Below, piece after piece: positions 14,971 to 26,200 of a stretch of DNA of 64,000 nucleotides. Source of the stretch: Eurosta solidaginis. Taxonomy: Eukaryota > Arthropoda > Insecta > Diptera > Tephritidae. Within the stretch, counting starts at the first letter, position 1, and each line of letters opens with the position of its first letter. Below the pieces are notes generated by a model. The model made no database searches. It was not told where the DNA came from and saw only the letters and a program-made list of their open reading frames with translations. The DNA is taken from contig NW_027136968.1 in the NCBI RefSeq assembly GCF_040869045.1, positions 62,001 to 126,000 of the forward strand. Reading direction: 5' to 3'. The position numbers and the translations under genes were made by a program.

Positions 14971-15441
14971 TTCATTCTTTGTCATCGGTCCTTGATACGT
15001 ATGCAAAGTTTCAAATTAATCAGTCTTCTAGAAACCGGTGAAAATTAAGCTCAAAGATTCCGTTACATAGATGCATGCCAAGCTAATAAAAGCGTGTTAA
15101 AAAGGGCTCCAGTATGCTCTTTCGTAGATGTGCAATGCATCCACTTCTATCATTAATAAAGGAATGCGTTTTTCGCAATATGTGCAAGGTTTCAAATCTA
15201 TGGCCATTTGGGGTGGTCATAATTTCAATTGACGTTATGTCCGTTAACCTTATGTCACCCCACCATTACACTATTGCATTGTCATCGAGCCTTGGTCAGT
15301 GTGCAAAGTTTCAATCAAACTTATGGCCATTCAAAGTGGTAATAAGGCCAATTGACCTTATGGCCGTAGACCTTATGTCACCACACCATCACATTAATGC
15401 ATTGTCATCAAGCCTTGATATGTATGCAAAGTTTCAAATTA

Positions 15442-16520
15442 GATATATTTTAGATATATTTAGATATATTTATTTATTTAATCTTGAAATTGTTACATTT
15501 CTTACAGACTAATTACAAATGTAGGCAAATACCAACTAACTTAACTGGTCATTAAGTAGCATTTTAAACCTATTTTCACAAAAGGAGAAATCCAAAACTG
15601 AAGACTTCGGAAGCAAATTAAACTCTTTAAGAGCTCTGACAACAGGAGCATTGGCAGCATAATTAGTCCTCGCCAGCCCCACATAATATGTGGCATGATT
15701 CCTTAAACAAATATTAGGAATAACAAAGAAAATACGTTCAAGTAAAAAGGGGCAGTCCACCACCCCAGATATCAAATTAAAAATGAAAGTTAGAGATAAG
15801 AAGGTTCTCCTACAATTTAGTGTCTTAAGACCGATAAGCAAACATCTAGACTCATAAGCGGGAACCGGAAGTTCAAAATGAAGGGGTCGCAGAGCATACT
15901 TAATAAAGATTTTCTGAACTCTCTCCAATCGACTAATATGACAAGAATAATACGGACGCCAAATAAAAGCAGCATATTCTAGTTTCGAGCGTACCAGTGA
16001 AGTGAAGAGTGTCTTTAAAGTATACGGATCGGAGAAATCTGAACTGAAACGTCTGACAAAAGCCAGCATAGAGTACGACTTAGCTATGGTATAGTTAAGA
16101 TGGCTATGAAAAGTAAACTTGGAATCAAAGACCACCCCAAGATCAGTGATTTTAGAAACAATGTCTAGTTGTGAGCCACCAATAAAATATGAAGTAGGGA
16201 TAAGAGCACGGGACTTGGAATAGGAGACATGGGAGCATTTTTTAATATTTAAGGGAAGCATATTTTTCTGACACCAAGCTACAACATTGCCAAGATCACT
16301 CTGAAGTTTCGTCGAGTCAGAGGAACACGTTATTTTGCTAAAAATCTTCATGTCATCAGCATACAAGAGAAATTTAGAATATTTAAAACAAGTAGTAATA
16401 TCATTGATGAACATCACAAAAAGAATCGGACCCAATATACTTCCCTGAGGAACCCCAAAGAAGGCAATAAAAGAATACGAGGACACCCCATCAACTACAA
16501 CTTCACATGATCTCACATGG
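15442..16520 (-). mobile_element. 5'-truncated non-LTR retrotransposon (Jockey/CR1-like LINE)
   Basis: Non-satellite sequence on the - strand. It carries the C-terminal part of a LINE reverse transcriptase (stop codon at 15,536-15,538), a 3' untranslated stretch of about 90 bp and a 3' terminal simple-repeat tail, seen on the + strand as three AGATATATTT units at 15,441-15,471. The 5' side ends abruptly inside the RT domain at about 16,520, where satellite resumes. Endonuclease, ORF1 and the N-terminal RT are absent, as expected for 5' truncation during target-primed reverse transcription or for a later rearrangement. Left and right flanks are satellite in opposite orientation, so no target-site duplication can be recognised. 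The clade is assigned only from motif style. Confidence 0.85.
15536..16519 (-). pseudogene. Truncated LINE reverse transcriptase fragment
   Basis: An open frame runs uninterrupted to the TAA/TAG-type stop at 15,536. It shows the RT palm motifs GVPQGSILGPILF (block before the catalytic loop) and YADDMKIF (catalytic YADD), then the thumb and connector features common to Jockey/CR1-type elements: DLGVVFDSKFTFHSHL, LVRSKLEYAAFIW and LERVQKIFIKYAL. The N-terminal RT block with the first catalytic Asp, and the upstream endonuclease, are missing, so the product cannot be active. The computed frame continues upstream through satellite (16,521-16,620) into the MITE, where its first ATG lies at 16,651. 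The first 44 or so residues are therefore chimeric and not part of the element. Apart from the truncation there is no frameshift, which suggests a fairly young fragment. Confidence 0.85.
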
Positions 16521-16612
16521 CTCGATGAAAATGCATTAAATTGATGGTGTGGTGACATAAGGTCAACGGCCATAAGGTCAATAGGTCTTATTACCACTTT
16601 TAACGGCCATAA

Positions 16613-16620
16613 GTTTGATT
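16613..16620. repeat. Target-site duplication, left of MITE
   Basis: GTTTGATT, the left copy of the 8-bp direct repeat flanking the MITE. The right copy is at 16,841-16,848. An 8-bp duplication is characteristic of hAT-superfamily insertion. Confidence 0.9.
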
Positions 16621-16840
16621 CAGGCATGCTTAACCAACGAACCGATATCATTTCGTTACGATAATTATCGTTAATAAACGAAACGAAATGACTTCGTTTC
16701 GTTTATTAACGTTAAGATCGTCAAATTAACGGTAATTTCACGTTCTTAACGTTAATAAACGAAACGAAATGACTTCGTTTCGTGTATTAACGTTGATTAT
16801 CGTAACGAAATGATATCGGTTCGTTGGTTAAGCATGCCTG
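16621..16840. mobile_element. hAT-type MITE / foldback element
   Basis: A 220-bp element with perfect 45-bp terminal inverted repeats beginning CAGGCATGCTTAACCAACG, plus longer imperfect inverted symmetry that lets most of the element fold back. Internal stems include CGAAACGAA-ATGAC-TTCGTTTCG, present twice. It is AT- and CG-patterned quite unlike the satellite around it. It is flanked by perfect 8-bp direct repeats GTTTGATT at 16,613-16,620 and 16,841-16,848. The same 8-mer occurs once in the uninterrupted monomer, which proves insertion into a satellite unit. The 8-bp duplication and CAG...CTG ends point to the hAT superfamily. There is no transposase frame, so it is non-autonomous. Confidence 0.9.
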
Positions 16841-16848
16841 GTTTGATT
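16841..16848. repeat. Target-site duplication, right of MITE
   Basis: GTTTGATT, identical to the left copy. After this the satellite monomer continues in - orientation (GAAACTTTGCACA). Confidence 0.9.
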
Positions 16849-17456
16849 GAAACTTTGCACATGCATCAAGGCTTGATGACAATGCATTAATGTGATGGTC
16901 TGGTGACATAAGGTCAACGGCCATATAGTCAATTGGCCTTATTACCACTTTGAATGGCCATAAGTTTGATTGAAACTTAGCCCACGTATCAAGGCTCAAT
17001 GAAACTGTATTAATGTGATGGTGCGGTGACATAAGGTCAACGGCCATAAAGTCAATTGACCTTATTACCACTTTTTATGACCATAAGTTTGATTGAGACT
17101 TTGCACACGTATCAAGGCTCTATGACAATGCATTAATGTGATGGTGTGGTGACATAAGGTCAACGGCCATAAGGTCAATTGACCTTATTACCACTTTGAA
17201 TGGCCATAAGTTTGATTGAAACTTTGCACACGTATCAAGGCTCGATGACAATGCATTAATGTGATGGTGTGGTGACATAAGGTCAATTGGCCTTATTACC
17301 TCTTTGAATGGCCATAAGTTTGATTGAAACTTTGCACACATATCAAGGCTCGATGAAAATGCAATCATGTGATGGTGGGGTGACATAAGGTTAGCGGACA
17401 TAAGGTCAATTGAACTTATGACTACCCCAAATGGCCCTAAATTTGAAACCTTGCAC

Positions 17457-17624
17457 ATAATGCGAAAAACGCATTCCTTTATAAATGATAGAAGTGGATG
17501 CATGGCACATCTACGAAAGAGCATACTGGAGCCCTTTTTAACACGCTTTTGTTAGCTTGACCTATATCTATGTAACGGAATCTTTGAGCTTAATTTTCAC
17601 CGGTTTCTAGAAGTCTGATTAATT
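17457..17624 (-). repeat. Satellite spacer block (representative, - orientation)
   Basis: Reverse complement of the spacer family, with hairpin AATGCG-AAAAA-CGCATT at 17,459-17,475, then ATGCATGGCACATCTACG, GAGCATACTGGAGCCC, TAGCTTGACC, TATCTATGTAACGGAATC and CACCGGTTTCTAGAAG. Anchors (first base of the ATG on the - strand): 17,524; 18,548; 19,707; 20,856; 28,875; 29,533; 31,151; 31,819; 33,762; 34,307; 34,852; 35,736; 38,823; 39,491; 40,863; 41,869; 43,244; 44,391; 46,020; 48,039; 49,668; 50,815; 51,419; 53,048; 54,319; 55,966; 56,374; 57,881; 60,121; 61,674; 63,422. Sequence classes differ at the ATG-proximal site (GGCACATC, TGCTCATC and GGCACATT). The TGCTCATC class has a TGA at codon 6 of the spacer reading frame. 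Confidence 0.85.
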
Positions 17625-20600
17625 TGAAACTTTGCATACGTATCAAGGACTGATGACAAAGCATTAATGTGATGGTGTGGTGACATAGGTTCAACGGCAT
17701 AAGGTCAATTGGCCTTATTACCATTTTGAATGGCCATAAGTTTTATTGAAACTTTGCACACGTATCAAGGTTCGTTGACACTGCATTAATGTGATGGTGG
17801 GGTGACATAAGGTCAACGGCCATAAGGTCAATTGGCCTTGTTACCACTTTGAATGGCCATAAGTTTGATTGAACTTTGCAAACGTATCAAGGCTCGATGA
17901 AAATGCGGTGCGGTGACATAAGGTCAACGGCCATAAGGTCAATTAGCCTTATTACCACTTTGAATGGCCATAACTTTGATTGAGACTTTGCACACGTATC
18001 AAGGTTTGATGACAATGCATTAATGTTATGGTGTGGTGACATAAGGTCAACGGCCATAAGGTCAATTGGCTTTATTACCACTTCGAATGGCCATAAGTTT
18101 GATTGAGACTTTGCACACGTATCAAGGCTCGATGACAATGCATTAATGTGATGGTGTGGTGACATAGGGTCAACGGCATAAGGCCAATTGGCCTTATTAC
18201 CACTTTGAATGGCCATAGGTTTGATTGAGACTTTGCACACGTATCAAGGTTCGATGACAATGCTTTAATGTGATTGTGTGGTGACACAAGGTCAACGGCC
18301 TTAAGGTCAATTGGCCTTATTACCACTTTGAATGGCCATAAGTTTGATTGAGACTTTGCACACGTATCAAGGCTCGATGACAATGCATTAATGTGATGGT
18401 GTGGTGACATAAGCTTAGCGGACATAAGGTCAATTGAACTTATGACCACCCCAAATGGCCATAGATTTGAAACCTTGCACATAATGAGAAAAACGCATTC
18501 CTTTATTAATGATAGAAGTGGATGCATGGCACATCTACGAAAGAGCATACTGGAGCCCTTTTTAACACGTTTTTATTAGCTTGACCTGTATCTATGTAAC
18601 GGAATCTTTAAGCTTAATTTTCACCGGTTTCTAGAAGTCTGATTAATTTGAAACTTTGCATACTTATCAAGGGCTGATGACAAAGAATTAATGTGATGGT
18701 GTGGTGACATAGGTTCAACGTCATAAGGTCAATTGGCCTTATTACCACTTTGAATGGCCATAAGTTTGATTGAAACTTTGCACACGTATCAAGGTTCGAT
18801 GACAATGCATTAATGCGATGGTGTGGTGACATAAGGTCAACGGCCATAAGGTCAATTGGCCTTATTACCAGTTTGAATGGCCATAAGTTTGATTGAGACT
18901 TTGCACTCGTATTAAGGACCGCTGACAATGCTTTAATGTGATGGTGTGGTGACATAAGGTCAACGGCCATAAGGTCAATTAGCCTTATTAACTCTTTGAA
19001 TGGCCATAACTTTGATTGAGACTTTGCACACGTATCAAGGTTCGATGACAATGCATTAATGTTATGGTGTGGTGACATAAGGTCAACGGCCATAAGGTCA
19101 ATTGGCCTTATTACCACTTCGAATGGCCATAAGTTTGATTGAGACTTTGCACTCGTATCAAGGCTCGATCACAATGCATTAATGTGATGGTGTGGTGATA
19201 TAGGGTCAACGGCATAAGGCCAATTGGCCTTATTACCACTTTGAATGGCCATAGGTTTGATTGAGACTTTGCACATGTATCAAGGTTCGATGACAATGCT
19301 TTAATGTGATTGTGTGGTGACATAAGGTCAACGGCCATAAGGTCAATTTGCCTTATTACCACTTTGAATGGCCATAAGTTTGATTGAGTCTTTGCACGCG
19401 AATCAAGGCTCGATGGAAATGCATTAATGTGATGGCGTGGTGACATAAGGTCAACGGCCATAAGGTCAATTGGCCTTATTACCACTTTGAATGGCCATAA
19501 GTTTGATTGAGACTTTGCACACGTATCAAGGCTCGATGACAATGCATTAATGTGATGGTGTGGTGACATAAGGTTAGCGAACATAAGGTCAATTGAACTT
19601 ATGACCACCCCAAATGGCCATAGATTTGAAACCTTGCACATAATGAGAAAAACGCATTCCTTTATTAATGATAGAAGTGGATGCATGGCACATCTACGAA
19701 AGAGCATACTGGAGCCCTTTTTAACACGCATTTATTAGCTTGACCTGTATCTATGTAACGGAATCTTTGAGTTTAATTTTCACCGGTTTCTAGAAGTCTG
19801 ATTAATTTGAAACTTTGCATACGTATCAAGGACTGATGACAAAGCATTAATGTGATGGTGTGGTGACATAGGTTAAACGGCATAAGGTCAATTGGCCTTA
19901 TTACCACTTTGAATGGCCATAAGTTTAATTGAAACTTTGCACACGTATCAAGGCTCGATGACAATGCATTATTGTGATGGTGTGGTGACATAAGGTCAAC
20001 GGCCATAAGGTCAATTGGCCTTATTACCACTTTGAATGGCCATAAGTTTGATTGAGACTTTGCACACGTATCAAGGCTCGATGAAAATGCGGTGCGGTGA
20101 CATAAGGTCAACGGCCATAAGGTCAATTGGCCTTATTACCACTTTGAATGGCCATAAGTTTGATTGAGACTTTGCACACGTATCAAGATTCGATGACAAT
20201 GCATTAATCTGATGGTGTGGTGACATAAGGTCAACGGCCATAAGGTCAATTGGCCTTATTACCACTTCGAATGGCCATAAGTTTGATTGAGACTTTGCAC
20301 ACGTATCAAGGTTCGATAACAATGCTTTAATGTGATGGTGTGGTGACATATGGTCAACGGCCATAAGGTCAATTGGCCCTATTACCACTTTGGATGGCCA
20401 TAAGTTTGACTGAGACTTTGCACACGTATTAAGGACCGCTGACAATGCTTTAATGTGAAGGCGTGGTGACATAAGGTCAACGGCCATAAGGTCAATTGGC
20501 CTTATTACCATTTTGAATGGCCATAAGTTTGATTGAGTCTTTGCACGCGAATCAAGGCTCGATGACAATGCATCAATGTGATGGCGTGGTGACATAAGGT

Positions 20601-22125
20601 CAACGGCCATAAGGTCAATTGGCCTTATTACCACTTTGAATGGCCATAAGTTTGATTGAGACTTTGCACACGTATCAAGGTTCGATGACAATGCATTAAT
20701 GTGATGGTGTGGTGACATAAGGTTAGCGGACATAAGGTCAATTGAACTTGTGACCACCCCAAATGGCCATAGATTTGAAACCTTGCACATAATGCGAAAA
20801 ACGCATTCCTTTATTAATGATAGAAGTGGATGCATGGCACATCTACGAAAGAGCATACTGGAGCCCTTTTTAACACGCTTTTATTAGCTTGACCTGTATC
20901 TATGTAACGGAAACTTTGAGCTTAATTTTCACCGGTTTCTAGAAGTCTGATTAATTTGAAACTTTGCATACGTATCAAGGACTGATGACAAAGCATTAAT
21001 GTGATGGTGTGGTGACATAAGGTCAACGGCCATAAGGTTAATTGGCCTTATTACCACTTTGAATGGCCATAAGTTTGATTGAAACGTTGCACACGTGTCA
21101 AGGCTCGATGAAAATGCATTAAATTGATGGTGTGGTGACATAAGGTCAACGGCCATAAGGTCAATTGGTCTTATTACCACTTTTAATGGCCATAAGCATG
21201 ATTGAAACTTTGCACACGTATCAAGGCTCGATGACAATGCATTAATGTGATGGTGTGGTGACATAAGGTCAACGGCCATAAGGTCAATTGGCCTTATTAC
21301 CACTTTGAATGGCCATAGGTTTGATTGAAACTTTGCACACGTATCAAGGTTCGATGACAATGCATTAATGTGATGGTGTGGTGACATAAGGTCAACGGCC
21401 ATAAGGTCAATTGGCCTTATTACCACTTCGAATGGCTATAAGTTTGATTGAGACTTTGCACACGTATCAAGGCTCGATGGCAATGCATTAATGTGATGGT
21501 GTGGTGACATAAGGTCAACGGCTATAAGGTCAATTGGCCTTATTACCACTTTGAATGGCCCTACGTTTGATTGAGACTTTGCACACGTATCAAGGCTCGA
21601 TGACAATGCATTACTGTGATGTTGTGGTGACATAGGGTCAACGGCATATTGCCAATTGACCTTATTACCACTTTGAATGGCCATAAGTTTGATTCAAAAT
21701 TTGCGCACGTATCAAGGCTCGATGACAATGCATTAATGTGATGGTGTGGTTACATAAGGTCAACGGCCATAAGGTCAATTGGCCTTATTACCACTTCGAA
21801 TGGCCATAAGTTTGATTGAAACGTTGCACACGTATCAAGGCTCGATGAAAATGCATTAATGTGATGGTGTGGTGACATAAGGTCAACGGCCATAAGGTCA
21901 ATTGGCCTTATTACCACTTTGAATGGCCATAGGTTTGATTGAAACTTTGCACACGTATCAAGGTTCGATGACAATGCATTAATGTGATGGTGTGGTGACA
22001 TAAGGTCAACGGCCATAAGGTCAATTGGCCTTATTACCACTTTGAATGGCCATAAGTTTGATTGAAACTTTGCACACGTATCAAGGCTAGATTACAATGC
22101 ATTAATGTGATGGTGTGGTGACATA

Positions 22126-22130
22126 AGGTC
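22126..22130. repeat. Target-site duplication, left of BEL
   Basis: AGGTC directly before the LTR terminus; the partner at 28,631-28,635 is identical. The intact monomer has a single AGGTCAATTGGCC at this place, so the element entered the AGGTCA half-site of a satellite unit. A 5-bp duplication fits BEL/Pao integrases. Confidence 0.9.
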
Positions 22131-22498
22131 TGTTGAACCAAGGAGGATTTTCCTGGGTTACATGAAACTTAGGTAGTGGGGGTGTGCGACTGTTGACCAG
22201 TGGGTAGGTATATACTTGCCCGCGGATATAAATATACAGCGACTAAAATGCAAAAACGAACCGTTCACGTTAAGATGATGATTTGCAATGATTTACTGGA
22301 AAACAAATTTTGTAGGTACAACCAAAAGCATAAGTGAGATTGAGAATGAGTTCAATAGTTAATGCTTAATGTTAGGTGTGTGTGTGTGTGTATGAACATG
22401 TTTACAAAGAGTGTGTTTAGTATAAATTGAGAGTAGTTAGCAGCTACTTAATAAGTGTTTTTAATATTTGCTATAAATGCTATTAGGGTGATCCAACA
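22131..22498 (-). repeat. 3' LTR of BEL element
   Basis: 368 bp, downstream LTR on the - strand. Differences from the 5' LTR are all substitutions: one each in the first 10 bp, GGGTTACATG, GGGTGTGCG, GCGGAT, TTTACTGG and TTGAGAGT, and two adjacent in GGGTAGGTAT. The change in TTTACTGG (position 22,296) turns the element-strand AATAAA into AGTAAA. The adjoining tract at 22,499-22,511 reads AACGGGGCCGGGA on the - strand and is the likely polypurine tract priming plus-strand synthesis. Confidence 0.95.
22292..22297 (-). promoter_or_regulatory. Mutated candidate poly(A) hexamer in 3' LTR
   Basis: The element strand reads AGTAAA here, while the matching place in the 5' LTR (28,424-28,429) reads AATAAA. 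If that hexamer is the family's polyadenylation signal, the copy at the 3' end, where it is needed, is weakened. The site is inferred only from the hexamer. Confidence 0.4.
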
Positions 22499-22524
22499 TC
22501 CCGGCCCCGTTGAAGGAACCCTCT

Positions 22525-23286
22525 TCAAGTTACAGGTAGGATAGCTAATTTGTGTATCGGGCGGCAACAAGACCCATTAGCAGTACGGAGGTGCGCAACA
22601 CGAACATGACCATCTTTACCAGGTACTGTAGATTCGACGCGACCAAGTTTCCAGCGCAAGGGTGGCAAATTGTCGTCGTGAATTATTACTAGGGCTCCAA
22701 CATTGAGATTCGGTTCAGGAGTCGTCCACTTGACCCGTGAGCGGAGTTCATTAATGTAGTCTTTGGACCAACGACGCCAAAATCGTGGTTTAATTGAGGA
22801 GATCATCTCGAAATGATCCAAATTAGATAGATTTTTATGTTCCAGGCAGCGCTCAGGTAAACCACGTAGGGACTCACCAACCAAGAAGTGTCCAGCAGTA
22901 AGAGCTCCGAAATCGTTCGGGTCTGAAGACAACGGCGATAGTGGACGAGAGTTGAGTATAGCTTCAATTTCAGCAGCGACAGTACTTAGCTCTTCAAATG
23001 TTAATTTGGTGTTTGCTAACGTGCGATTTAGCAAACCCTTTGCGCTTTTTACGGCTGCTTCCCAGAGCCCGCCAAAATGAGGTGACCTGGGACGAATAAA
23101 ATGAAAATTAATGAAGTCTGATGAACAACATTTGAAAATTTCTTTTTGTATATCAGGATTAAACAGAAATTGCTTAAGCTCCTTTAGGTGATTGGCTGCT
23201 CCGACGAAATTCGTAGCGTTATCGCAATATATATCGCATGGCATTTTTCGACGACTACCCATACGTTTAAGTGCATTTAAAAATGC
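22525..23286 (-). pseudogene. BEL/Pao integrase C-terminal part, downstream of stop
   Basis: Same reading frame as gag-pol, continuing directly after the TAG to a TGA at 22,525-22,527; the first internal ATG is at 23,262. It holds the second catalytic Asp (IYCDNATNF, residue 14 counted from that ATG), the Glu of GGLWEAAVKSAK (residue 68), and a C-terminal DUF5641-like region (FWRRWSKDYINEL near 161-173, then RPIHKLAILP at the end). These are standard for BEL/Pao integrases. As the fragment has no promoter or ribosome-entry signal visible, it would be made only by readthrough of the TAG. It is otherwise undamaged. Confidence 0.9.
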
Positions 23287-26200
23287 CTATGTTGACAGGT
23301 CCGATACTACCTCAATATGAACTGCTTTGGTGACCAAGCACACGAATACGGCCAGATACGACTTGTTGGGTGGCTTTCCCCGAATCCGCAAGTATGTGTT
23401 GACCCCACAGCGTTCAAATGGACGAGACGGTGTGAGACGTGCAGGTGGCAGCGGTCCCATAATCTGTTGCAACAGCTTTGGTCTGTAGCGGACGCAATGA
23501 ACACACGCGCGAACAATGCGGCGAGCGACGTCTCTAGCGTTGACTATCCAGAATTGGAGTCGAATTAGGGCTACCAATGCCTTGGGGCCTGCATGATAAT
23601 TTTGCATATGTAAGTAGCGAACGTATTTTGTTACAAATTGCGAGTTGCTGGGTAGTAAGATTGGCTGCTTTTGATCGTTCGGTAGATCTGCGCTGTCCAA
23701 TCGGCCACCAACCTTAATAAGTTCAAAGCCGCTTGAATTGTCTAAAAATGGTGTTAAATATTTTAAGGTGCCTTTCAATGGCAGATTTTTTCTGATCAAT
23801 CGGATGTCGTCGGCGAAGTGCTGCTGTTGAATCATCCAAACGATAGAATATAATGCATGCCGCAGCTCTTGAGGTGTTGGCGAAGAAGTCGTTTGTCTGG
23901 ACCTTTTTCTGCATATGTCACTGAACCTAAACATCCAAGCAACGAGTTGAAGACAGCGTATGTATGAGCTAACTTCCTCGATGGTTTTTAGGATGTCATT
24001 TGTTTCTACAATGGCAGCAAACAAGCTTTTTCGCTTTTCAGTGTTGACTATGTTAATATCTACGTCGAATTTTTCTCCTTTAGCAGGCCATTTCGCCACG
24101 TCTTCACGAAGGAACCGTGGACCTGAAAACCAGTTCGATGTTTTCAAGTCATCGACAGTGCAGCCGCGAGATACCAAGTCTGCGGGATTTTGTTGAGTTG
24201 GCACGAATCGCCAATGGCCCTTCGCTGTTAACTCCTGTATGTCAGAGACTCTGTTGCCTACAAACGTTGACAATGTCACCGAGTGTTGTTGCAGCCAATG
24301 AAGCACTAGTTGCGAATCAGTCCAAAAGAATGCGAAAATTGGTTTCTTTGAAAAAATGTTTTTTACCTTATTGTACAGTTGAGCGAGAAGATGCGCCCCG
24401 CAGAGCTCGAGTTTCGGAAGCGATTGTTTTTTGACTGGAGCCACACGTGACTTTGATGTAAGTAAGTGAACAGCAATATTCCCATCGGCATCTTCGGTGC
24501 GCAAATACAATGCGCAACCATATGCTCGAATTGATGCGTCGCAAAAGCCGTGGAGTTGAAGATTGCATGTGTTCGGCTGCAGGCAATAACGAGGCACCGC
24601 AAGCGTTGTTAGCAAACCGAGTGATAACAGACATTTGTTCCAAGCTTGCTGCAGGTTTTGTGGAACGGACTCGTCCCAATCGAGCTTTAAAAGCCACAAT
24701 TCTTGCAATATGATTTTGGATGTGATCAGAAGTGGTGACAGCAATCCGAGTGGGTCGAAGAGTGACGATGCAGTCGAAAGGATCGTACGTTTTGTAACCG
24801 CAGTATGGACTTGCTTTGGTAAGAAAGCGAATAAAAACATATCACTGTGTTGATTCCATGTTACACCAAGTGTGCTGGTAACGAAGTCTTCTGTAAAGTT
24901 GAGCTCCTTTGAAGTTTGGCATTCTCTGAAATCTGGGTGGTTGGAGTGCCATTTGGATAAAGGAAAGTTGCCTCGCTTGAGTACAGAAATTACTTCAGTT
25001 TTTACTGTGTTCAAGGCGTCAACATCGTCAGCTCCACACAACATATCGTCCACATAGAAAGACGACTTTACCACATGAGCACCAACTGGGAACTCGTGCA
25101 TGTATTTGTCTGCCAAATAGTGTAGGCTGCGCACTGCAAGGTATGGTGCTGAAGCTGTTCCATATGTGACGGTATTTAGCTTATACGTACGGAGTTCTAC
25201 ATCTGGCGAAGCTCGCCAAAGAATATAATGGTATTTACGATCATTATTATTCAAAAGTACTTGCCTATACATCTTTGTCACGTCTGCGGTTATGGCGTAT
25301 CGAAACAAGCGAAAACGTAGCAAAAGTATGTACAGCTCTGTTTGAATTGTTGGTCCAACTAGTAGTAAATCATTTAATGATTTTTGCGATGTCGTCTTAC
25401 ATGAAGCATCGAACACAACACGAAGTTTTGTTGATTCGCTGCTGGGCTTAAAGACACAATGATGTGGTATGAAAAAATGAGATTCATCTAGAATCGGGTT
25501 TGTAACAATGGACATGTGGCCGAGAGTTTCGTATTCGGCCATAAATGATATGTATTGCGATCTAATCTCAGGCGATTTTAATAGCCTTCTCTCGACCGAC
25601 ATGAATCGACGACGCGCTATTTCGAAAGAGTTCCCCAGACAAGTAGGACTATCTTTGAAAAGCAGACTTACGGTTATGCGTCCAGTGGCATCATGATAAG
25701 TGTTGGCTAAAAAGTGGTCTTCGCATATGCTGTGCTCCGGTTGAATTTGCTTGTGTGGTGCGTTGACAGCTTCGAGTTTCCAAAGCTGCTGTAATTGGTC
25801 GTCGATGGAGTCTTCGCATGACATCAAACAAGTAGATGTATTCGCTTGACGCTCTTGCTGATATCGGCCAGACACGATCCACCCGAACAACGTTTTTTGT
25901 AATGTTGGTAAATTAGCTCCTAACCGGATTTGGCCAACTGCAAGCGCTTCGAAAAATGCCTCTGTCCCAAGCAGGAGATCAATGCGGCGTGGTTTGAAGA
26001 ATTCTTCGTCTGCCAAAGTTGTGTTGCGTGGAAGGTTCCATCTCGAATTATCGATTTCAGCATCCGGTTGGTAGGCGATGTGCGTTGTAATGCCGAATTG
26101 TAGGGACAAATTAAAGTCCGATGTCCGTGACTTGACGGTTGTAGTTGTGCGTGCCTTCAGGTTTGTAAGTGAGCTTCCGATGCTACGTATTCCAACGTGG

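Larger units (their letters stand above)
1..15441 (+). repeat. 123-bp satellite array, + orientation, with spacer blocks
   Basis: Continuous tandem repeat. The period is 123 bp: for example the start of the GTGGTAATAAGG motif at 652 recurs at 775. Reading 5'-3', a monomer contains AATAAGGCCAATTGACCTT, ATGGCCGTTGACCTTATG, a CACCATCACATTAATGCA segment, CATCGAGCCTTGATACGTG, and TTTCAATCAAACTTATGGCC. Substitutions and 1-16 bp indels are scattered throughout. Runs of monomers are interrupted by 19 spacer blocks (described separately). Most + strand spacers differ from those of the - oriented arrays in carrying CATA/GATA simple repeat and a TTAATTAATAAAAAA stretch, so the two orientations are diverged subfamilies. 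No non-repeat gene is visible. The array enters the window at base 1 and stops at the LINE 3' end near 15,441. Confidence 0.95.
16521..22130 (-). repeat. 123-bp satellite array, - orientation, left segment
   Basis: The same 123-bp satellite as at 1-15,441 but reverse-complemented. On the + strand one reads CATAAGGTCAACGGCCATAA, GGTCAATTGGCCTTATTACC, CACTTTGAATGGCC, TTTGATTGAGACTTTGCAC, ACGTATCAAGGCTCGATGA and ATGCATTAATGTGATGG. Four spacers are anchored at 17,524, 18,548, 19,707 and 20,856 (1,024, 1,159 and 1,149 bp apart). It is interrupted by the MITE and ends at the BEL insertion. After removal of the BEL element the next spacer interval (20,856 to 28,875) is about 1,514 bp. No gene is visible. 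Confidence 0.95.

Noticed and set aside
1..15441. Many + strand open frames with repeated PIDLMAVDLMSPHHH-type peptides taken as genes
   Set aside because: They are translations of a 123-bp satellite whose length is divisible by three. Frames end at random substitutions and indels, and differences between repeats mostly change residues.
15441..15480. Promoter-like TATA cluster
   Set aside because: It is the AT-rich simple-repeat 3' tail of the LINE, at the end of the element and not upstream of any gene.
16521..16651. N-terminal extension of the LINE protein up to the ATG at 16,651
   Set aside because: The first residues come from the MITE end and the next from a satellite monomer, joined in frame by chance; the LINE-derived part starts at about 16,520.
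22376..22395. Independent microsatellite locus (TG)n
   Set aside because: Present at the same length in both LTRs, so it is part of the LTR.
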